From positions 181,265-245,264 of the forward strand of contig NW_005434599.1 in assembly GCF_000315625.1 (NCBI RefSeq): DNA of 64,000 nucleotides, in the 5' to 3' direction. The first letter of the stretch is position 1. Each line of letters starts with the position of its first letter. A program made the position numbers and the translations under genes. Source of the stretch: Guillardia theta CCMP2712 (lineage: Eukaryota; Cryptophyceae; Pyrenomonadales; Geminigeraceae). The notes beneath the pieces are model-generated. The model ran no database searches, was not told the DNA's origin, and worked only from the letters and a program-made list of their open reading frames with translations. This document shows positions 57,258 to 64,000 of this stretch, in pieces.

Positions 57258-57979
57258 ATGGCAGAGGGGGGAGGGAAGCGACGGAGGAGGATGGAAGTGG
57301 CGGAGGAGTACGAGCTGGCGGCTCGACCCAACAGGAGCAGGATAGAAGATGTGTCGGAAGCTACGTGGATCACTCGCAAACAAGTCGCCATCCTGCAGCA
57401 GCCCCGAGGAAAGGTCCTACAAACCATGGGGCACATGGCTGGTGACGATGGTGCTGCTCGACAATGGCAGCTGCTACCAGAGGAGGCGCTGTTCATGGTG
57501 CAGCAAGGCCTCCTTGCTATGAGGTACAAGAAACTTGTGCGCTCAGATTGAGCTGACCATCAGCCTGTAGGAATGAGAAGGAAGCTCGGGCCATGGCGGT
57601 GACTGAAGCCATGGATCGGGTTTTCAGCGGCGGGATGTCTCCCTTCTTCTTTCACGCGTACGCAAAGATCCGCGATGCAGGGTTCGTAGCTGCGAGGGCA
57701 GAGGGGAACTTCCATGGCAGGCCGCTGCTCCATGTATGGAAACCTGAGCTGTCGAAGAAATGGCGAAAGAGCCAACCCAGCTTCGTCATGGGGGTGGTGC
57801 GATGCAGCGAAAGCCTCTCTTCCTCCTCCTGCGAGGAGCTTGTCAGGCTGCAGAGCCGTAGCAACTGTCCTCTGAGGATGGCGATGGTTGACGACTCGTT
57901 CGCCGTGACCTTCTTTGATGTCCATCCCAACCCTGACACCAGCGGAGCGGCCGGGAATCCGAGCTGCGAATTCCCTTGA
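57258..57979 (+). CDS. TSEN54: tRNA-splicing endonuclease subunit Sen54-like
   Basis: Sen54 is a structural subunit of the heterotetrameric endonuclease that excises pre-tRNA introns. Exon 1 is 57258-57523 and exon 2 57571-57979, joined over a 47-nt intron in phase, 224 aa. Family marks: KVLQTMGHMAGDDG (equivalent of the RGKxxxTMG stretch), then QWQLLPEEALFMVQQGLLAM, the signature LLPEEALYLVQ-type segment, then FFFHAYAKIRDAGFVAARA, matching the YxVYxxLKRxGYVV segment. The C-terminal endonuclease-fold part is divergent and short (LRMAMVDDSFAVTFFDVHPN). No catalytic triad is expected in Sen54. It is short compared with animal and fungal forms, lacking their long middle insert. An upstream in-frame ATG at 57210-57220 (MKLSEL) is in another frame, so 57258 is preferred. 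Confidence 0.78.
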
Positions 57980-58099
57980 CAGGGAGTGACATGATCGGCA
58001 TGTAACATTCAACCCTCACATCATCTTGTAACATTACAATAGTCTACCTCCTCCTCCTCGTCAAAAACTCTCCTCCTCCTCTCCCAGCAGGCACCCCCG

Positions 58100-58875
58100 T
58101 CAAGATCGCCTCGAGCCAGGGTCGTCGTAGATCACGTCGTGCACTTCCGTCGGCCGCCAGTAGAGGATCGACTTGAACTGCTCAAAGGAGATGCTCTCCT
58201 TCATCGCGTCGCCAGCCGCCGCCTCGATCATCTTCCGAGCTTCCAGCGACGTCACGTCCACGTCGTCCACGGCCTTCAAGACGGACCGGATGTGGCTGGC
58301 CTGCGTGAGCATCAGTGGCCTCCCTCAGGGGAGCGTCAGGGTACCTCGACTTCTCCTGTGCGCTTCACGTCGAAGAGGCTGAACGCCTCCTCGAGCTCGT
58401 TGGCGGTGAAGTCAACGGGAGGGGGGCCGAGGAACGTGAAGGAGAGCTTGCCGTGCTTGTCCGCCATCATCTTGTATCCCTTCGCCCATCGCAGGAGCAC
58501 GTCCAGAAACTCGCGGCGCGGGATGAAACCGTTGCCCTCCAAGTCCATGTCGCACGCGAGGATCGCAAGGTCCTCGTCGTTGTACGGCGCGATCACCTCC
58601 TGGTCCAGGAGCTCTGCCAGAACTACTCCTAGCTGCTCCGTTCCGATCAGCTCAGTCGCGTCTACATCCACTTCGTTGAACGCCTCTATACACACTTCAA
58701 CAAAGTCTCGCAGCTCTTCTTCGCTCTCCTCGAAGTTCTCGTCTACTGGCTTCTGCGACCTCTGCTCGCTATGATCCTCATGGAAGCTCTCTCCATCCTG
58801 TGAAGGTCGGGCTGTGTTGATATGCTCTCCTTTGTCCTCAGGGAAGTTCGAGCCATCCTCAATCGCGTTGTTCAT
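58100..58875 (-). CDS. EF-hand calcium-binding-like protein
   Basis: Two exons, 58875-58345 and 58300-58100, joined in phase 0 over a 44-nt intron: 243 aa. After an acidic N-terminus (NFEESEEELRDFVEVCIEAF) the chain looks like degenerate EF-hand pairs: DVDATELIGTEQLGVVLAEL, then DMDLEGNGFIPRREFLDVLL (the best loop: D-D-E-N-F with Gly at position 6), then ELEEAFSLFDVKRTGEVE, then ISFEQFKSILYWRP. Several loops lack the full set of acidic ligands, so only one site is likely to bind calcium. Could be a calmodulin-like regulator or a structural EF-hand protein of the cytoskeleton; no further assignment is possible. ATG 58875 is the first Met in frame. Confidence 0.7.
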
Positions 58876-60358
58876 TCTTCTCCACCTCAACGCAACTGCA
58901 ACACTGTCATCACGTGAGACATTCCATTCACAATCACAAAAATGCAGAAAAGAGAGAAAAGAAAATTGCTGTCACCAAACATCTTGTGAAATCCTGGGTC
59001 ACTACCATCGTCTTTTCCCCTATTCTTCTCGTCTCCTCTCTCGTCTCCTCTCCTCCCCATCTCCCATCCTGTTCCTCTACCATACTCTACTTCTCCCTCA
59101 CTGTATCTCCTCTTCTACTTCCTCCTTCCCTCCCTCCTCTCTCCTCACTCCCATCAGCTCCCCTGCTATTTTTTCCGACATCACTCAAACAACATTGAAC
59201 CAGGACCGCACCGCGAGGCGTCAGTTGAACTCGCGGACCCGGCCCCCCGCCGGCCCGCCCGGCGTGGAGGCCCGGGGCCGGGCCGTGCTCACTGTCAGTC
59301 AGTGCAGTGCCGCGCCGCACTCGAGTCACTGGACGGTCATCAGTCTCGGCGGGGCGCTGAGCAGTGAGACGGTCACTGCCACGGTGACAGTGCCCGGACT
59401 CGCCGGGTACGGTCAGGTCAGGCCCGCGGGGGGCGGCGGCGGGCCGAGGGCGGCCGGGCGGTCTATCCGGCGTCCGGCGGCCCGGGCCCGGCCCGCGGGG
59501 GGCACGGTGATTTCAGTGCCAGCCTTGGCACCCGGCCGCGCGGCCTCACAGTGAGTGGCGCGGCCACCGCGCCGGGCCGTCAGCCGCCGGCCGGGCGCGC
59601 CCGCGGCACTGCGCACGCCGACTCGCTGGCGCGGCTCAGTCAGCCTTGACGGTGGGACCCCCCGGGGACTCTCACAGAGTCTGCGGCCGGCGCGGCCCCG
59701 TGAATCTCACTGGTCAGTAGTACTAGGGTCAGTGACACGCCAAGCCCCCCTCACCGTGCCCGTGCGGTCCCGGCGGTGCGGCTACCCTACCCACTAAAAG
59801 CCTATTGATTGGGCCCATTCCTCTCTAGTAAGGTGCAGGACCTGGGTGGGTAGTGACCCCTACCCTATGATAATCATGTTTGAAATGGGGTAGTGAAGGG
59901 GGTGTTTGCACTAATCGAAAAGATAAGTAAACATTTGAAATCTCAGACATGGCGCGAGTAGAGCTGCGAGGCGGCGGCGGCGCCTTATGGCAGAGGGTGA
60001 GAGGATGGAGATGGAGATGGAGATGGAAATATCTGAACATTGAACTACGATGACGTTGGATATCGTGAAGATCGTGATAATGCATATGATGGTGGAGATA
60101 TGCGACACTGCTGTTATGGTTGTAGTTTTTGTTGTTTTTGTTGTTGTGATAAATAGGAGGATAAATCGTCGAAAGGATGTGACCTTGCTCATGTGTCAAT
60201 AACAGACTCCAAAGATAAGCAGCGATGGGACAATATTTACAGCATGTCGACCGACGGAAGGGAAGGTGCAGATTGGACTTGAAATTTCCCCGCGTATGAC
60301 AATCCATCATAGATTGGAATGGGGACTGTAAACTTCTCTCATATCTGCTTTGCTCAGA
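58876..60358. other. Long spacer: pyrimidine flank, GC-rich island, G-rich words
   Basis: 58876-59190 is pyrimidine-rich. 59190-59790 is an extreme GC island (see separate entry). 59780-59900 has ACCCTACCC, GGGTGGGTAG, ACCCCTACCC and GGGGTAG words. 60004-60032 is a GGAGAT repeat. The rest up to 60358 is AT-richer 5' flank of the TBC1D31 gene. No coding sequence is supported. Confidence 0.65.
59190..59790. other. Extremely GC-rich island with clustered CACTG/CAGTG motifs
   Basis: The base composition jumps abruptly to mostly G/C (GGCCGGGC, CCCGCGGGGGGCGGCGG) for about 600 bp, unlike any gene in the window. It is open in several frames only because it is GC-rich. CACTG or CAGTG occurs more than a dozen times (for example CACTGTCAGTCAGTGCAGTG near 59290 and CAGTGAGACGGTCACTGCC near 59365). 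No rRNA, tRNA or known transposon end was recognised. Confidence 0.75.
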
Positions 60359-63300
60359 ATGGTGAACGGTATTGAAACTTCTCGCATACATTTGCTTTCT
60401 TCTAAGCTTAGCCCTGGAAGGTTTGTCGGAGTTGACGAGGCAGGGGACATTTTTGTATTCCACTTGAGAGGAAACAGATTTTCACTCGTCGGGCGGTCGA
60501 AGCTTTCTTTGGAATACCTCTTGTACTCATCTTCAGAGAGGAATGAAGTCATTTTCGCCACGAAGGATCACAGGTGCCCCCCGTCTTCATGGCATCACTT
60601 TGTGTTGGGTCTTAATTGTTCACAACAGCATTCACTTCATAGATGTGATGTCGAAAGAGAGAATCGTAAAGTTGAAGGTGAGAAGAGAAAGACCCACGTC
60701 CCATCATGATGCTTGAAGCGCCAGGCGCACAAGCATGCCATCAGCTGTCTGGAGCTTCACCCAAGGGGCACGTACCTGGTTAGCTGCAGCTCAGGTGCAA
60801 GACAGGAAGGAGAGCGAAGAACTGAGGTTGTGATGTAGATGTCTGCATCTTGTGGGACATGAAAACTCGCAACAAGATCAAGAACGTGAGCTCGAATCCT
60901 AGTCCCCCTGCGGCCAACCTGAACCACGTGCAGTTTGCTATGATGGACTTTCAGGCCCTGAAAGCGTGTTTTGTTCCTGACGGTGGGGATAATATCAGCA
61001 TTGAGAATGCGAGGTGACGATGGAGCAGGAAACACACTGATCGTCTTATCCAAGTCGTCTGAGATCCTCCTCCTTCACTTTCCGACGCTGCAAGTGCGAT
61101 CGCGTCTGATATGTACTTCACACGAAGGTAACGATGGGGCATCGGGGATTGTGGCAAAGGATTTTAACGGCCTCTCAGGCTCGAAAGTCTCGCTGAAAAA
61201 CCTCGTTGTTACGTCAAGCGGGAAATACTTCGTTGTTGTTTCCCACGGTAAGATCTGAACGAAGGGGAAGAGCGGAGGAGGAGGAGGAGGAGGAGGAGGA
61301 GGAGGAGGAGATACAGGAAGAGCAGAAGAGAACATCTCCACGACCTGACAAAAAAGGTTCCAGACGGCTCGGCGTATGTGTGGGACCTTGTTTCTGAGTC
61401 CTTAATCGACGAGTTCCAGCTCCCTTCAGCCCTTGGGTGATCTTTGGACCCCTTCCTTTCTCGATCCTACATCTTCCTCCTCTCTCCCCTTCCTTTTCTC
61501 CCTCCTTGTCGCTGCCGTCCCTTCTGTCCATTCTCACGGCCTGGCAGGGACAATCTGTCTGCACTTCAGCCCATGTACTTCGGGCAGACACAGAAGGAGC
61601 CGGAGGTGAAGGAGGCAAGACCTCCTCCTCCTCCTCCTCTGACTTGCAGCAGAGCCACTGCATCGCTTGTCTGTGTGGCGACTCGCAGCTCCGCGTCTTT
61701 CAGGTCCCTGAAGGTAACGCAAGTCGAAAGCTTCTCCTCCTTCTTGGATCTGTTCCCCCTCCCGTCCTCTGGCTTCTCATTCTCCTCCCTCCTCCCTCCC
61801 TCTCAGCTCTCACTCCTTGACGAATCCCTCAAGGACTCCTGTTGTTCTCCTGCGATGTCCCTTGCCATGCCTTCAGCATCATCGGGAGACGGTAAGAATT
61901 GATGCATCAACTAGGCAGATGTTTGCTCCCTCCCTTCATTTTTCCTCTCCTTCGCTCCTCATGCCCAGCCCAGCTCCTCTCTCTCCTCCCTCTCACTGTC
62001 CATCGCTCCAGAGTTGCCTTGTGCTGTCCAGATTCAACTCTCAAGCTCTGTGAACTTCGTGGCCGCAAAGTCAAGGTCTCTGCTGGGCTCGAGCTAGTGG
62101 GGACGTGTGACTTGCTCTTTTCTCCTAGGCCACCGGCAAGGAGGTGAATATTTCCCTCCTGCACAGGATCGAACCAACGGCAGCAACGAGCGAATTCGAG
62201 AGGGAGGAGGAGGAGGAGGAGGAGGGGGAGGGGGAGGGGGAGGGGGAGGGAATGGTTCAGGACGAGAATTCGAGGCCTGTGAGGCAGGAGGGAAGGAAAG
62301 GCGTCTCCTCGGTCAAGAAGAGACAGGAAGTCGACACTGACCCCGCCTACTCGGACTGGAGGAGGAGAAAGGAAAGATTGTTGGCCTTCCTGGACATCCA
62401 CGACAACTTTCCTGAGAGGTTCCGCGAGCAAGTCTACAGACAGCTTTTGCGCCTTCCGAGGAATCAGTAAGCATCTCCCTCCCTCCCGCCCTCCCTCCCG
62501 CCCTCGCCTCAACTTCTCCCTTGCCGCTCCTCGTCGCCCTCTCTGAATCCGTCCCTTCTTCCTCTTTTTGTATTGTCTTTCTCCTCACTTCTGTGCTCAT
62601 AAATAATCGTTTTCAAGGCAAGCTTTCAACACTTTGGTCAATATGGGCTTGCACCCTCTAGCTACATCGCAGGTGAGGGGTAGGGGATGGGGGTGGTGAG
62701 GGGGGAGGAAGAGGAGGAGGAAGGCGGTGTTGTTAAAGCCCAGCAGCTGCAGGCCTACATGCTTTCCGACTCTCGACTGCGTCACAGGCTCTCCCGCGTC
62801 GTCCACGTCCTCGCCAACTGGTGTGAAGCTCTCGCCTGCAGGTAGAGGAGGAGGAGGAGGAGGAGGAGGAGGATATGTTGAGAGAAGGGCTGAAGAAGCT
62901 GTTCAGCTCGTTTCTTCCCTCCTTTGCCTTTCCCTGGGGAAAGTTTCACGGTCGCGACGACTGTCTGGCGGGTGAGGAGGATTGAGAGGTCCCAACCCTC
63001 ACGCTCAAGTTGCCGCAGCTGAGACATGCATCATGTTCTTCCTCACTGGCACACAACTCGGTTTCCACGGTCCCTCCAACGCCCCCCCCCCCCCCACCAC
63101 CACCACCACCAAACACACACACTCATCCTCCTCCTCCTCCTCCTCCTCCTCCTTTCTCATCTTTTTCCTTCAGTTTTGGCCATCGCCGCCTGTCCACTTG
63201 CTCTCAACTGTCGAAAGACTCCTCTTCGCCAAGGACTCACAGCTCTTTCGACACCTCGACAAGGTTCTTCTCGCCTCCTACTCCTCCTACTACTCCTCCT

Positions 63301-64000
63301 ACTCCTCCTACTCCCTACTCTGCCGCCGCCAACACCTTTCCCTCGTCCTCCTCATCCCCCATCCACCCTCTCTTCCTTCTCTTTCCTCTCACTTTCCCTC
63401 CTTGCAAGCATCTTGCCCTTACTTGATTCACAGATTGGCCTCAAACCTCAGGATTACATGTGGCCGCTCCTACGAAGTGCCTTCTCGGAGGTTTGAAACC
63501 TCAACTCAGTTCTCCTCTTCCTCCTTCCTCTTTCCTCCTTCCTCTTCCTCTACTCACCTGGCCTTCAGGTCCTTGACAGGAATTCTTGGCTTCACATCAT
63601 GGATCATATTCTGGTACATCTCCTCCCCTCCTTCTCTCCCTTCTTTCAACCCTCCAGTTCATTTCCTCAAGTTGATTTGCTGCTTGCTTGTCCCCCCCCC
63701 TTCCCGCTCTCCCTTCCTTCCTCTGCCCGGCCCCTCACCCTACAAGCAGGTCAAGCCAACCTCTTTCATCTACTGCGTCCTCGTCGCCTTCCTCGTCCAC
63801 TCGCGCGCAGCCATCATGTCATTGAAGAATCAATCGCAGGTAGGGAGAGGGAGAGAGGGATAGCAGGTTGACTGATTATGCAGATGAATCTGTTCCTCAC
63901 GCGTGCCAATCCCGTCGATGCGAAAGTGATGGGGAGGAGGGCAGAAGGGGGGGGGGGGGGGGGGGCAAGGGGCGAGGAGGTTGGTGGATGGAAGGTCGGA
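60359..64000 (+). CDS. TBC1D31: TBC1D31/WDR67: WD40 plus Rab-GAP TBC-domain protein (3' partial)
   Basis: TBC1D31 is a centriolar-satellite/basal-body protein needed for ciliogenesis. Candidate ATG 60359; earlier exons cannot be excluded. Exons through 60573, 60629-60677, about 60726-60795 and onward give the N-terminal propeller: VDEAGDIFVFHLRGNRFSLV, IHFIDVMSKERIVKLK, HKHAISCLELHPRGTYLVSC, VCILWDMKTRNKIKN, ACFVPDGGDNISIENAR, then LVVTSSGKYFVVVSHG and YVWDLVSESLIDEFQLPSAL. A linker (about 62138-62470) reads DWRRRKERLLAFLDIHDNFP and REQVYRQLLRLPRNQ, the start of the TBC domain. Later exons give LPSFAFPWGKF, IGLKPQDYMWPLLRSAFSEV, NSWLHIMDHIL and VAFLVHSRAAIMSLKNQS, then MNLFLTRANPVDAKVM before the window ends. 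These match the family order. As in the family, no catalytic Arg/Gln finger pair was evident in what was read. Confidence 0.85.
61274..61311. repeat. GGA trinucleotide tract in TBC1D31 intron
   Basis: About ten GGA/GAG units lie between the SSGKYFVVVSHG and YVWDLVSES exons. It is presumed intronic because the propeller sequence continues on the far side. Confidence 0.6.

Noticed and set aside
59190-59790. Ribosomal RNA or protein-coding gene in the GC island
   Set aside because: No conserved rRNA core sequence is recognisable, and the open frames give only Pro/Gly/Arg/Ala-rich low-complexity peptides.

Overview
This is a nuclear genome window from a flagellated (ciliated) protist. The evidence is spliceosomal introns with GT-AG and a visible minority of GC-AG borders, an intraflagellar-transport dynein, RP2/XRP2, TBC1D31, an unconventional myosin, a GLEBS-bearing NUP98, PEX12, COQ2 and a Sen54-like tRNA-splicing subunit. 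Typical introns are tiny (about 43-60 nt), coding GC is moderate, and genes are tightly packed on both strands. A cryptophyte of the Guillardia type would fit, but that is an inference; nothing read here proves the species.

Layout, left to right. 1-1.3 kb: low-complexity, RSP/R-rich plus-strand sequence (gene uncertain). 1.4-3.2 kb: RP2 (minus). 3.2-4.0 kb: AGGAG pentamer spacer. 4.0-5.4 kb: unknown multi-exon gene (minus). 6.2-7.7 kb: PEX12 (plus). 7.9-11.2 kb: NUP98-type FG nucleoporin (minus), with a fresh 339-bp internal duplication. 12.0-13.5 kb: PYASP-repeat protein with an N-terminal hydrophobic segment (plus). 13.6-18.4 kb: many-exon kelch protein (minus). 18.9-33.2 kb: DYNC2H1 dynein heavy chain (minus), with one 100-N gap in an intron. 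33.7-35.6 kb: COQ2 (plus). 36.4-45.7 kb: a giant WD40/jacalin/fascin/DUF4062/RRM/NTPase protein (minus), the most unusual gene here. 47.1-50.7 kb: myosin (plus). 51.4-51.7 kb: small Cys-ending protein (minus). 52.9-53.9 kb: single-span membrane protein (plus), followed by a possible small gene at 54.0-54.4 kb. 54.7-56.8 kb: double-PDZ protein (minus). 57.3-58.0 kb: Sen54-like (plus). 58.1-58.9 kb: EF-hand protein (minus). 59.2-59.8 kb: extremely GC-rich island. 60.4 kb to the right edge: TBC1D31/WDR67 (plus, runs off the window).

Functionally, three genes (RP2, DYNC2H1, TBC1D31) serve the cilium or basal body; the others are housekeeping genes (peroxisome import, ubiquinone synthesis, nuclear pore, tRNA splicing) or unknown. 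Most spacers carry dispersed G-rich GGGGTA/GGGTAG words on either strand, largely absent from coding sequence. Exon borders were read by eye from splice motifs and reading-frame phase; where phase could not be closed this is stated.
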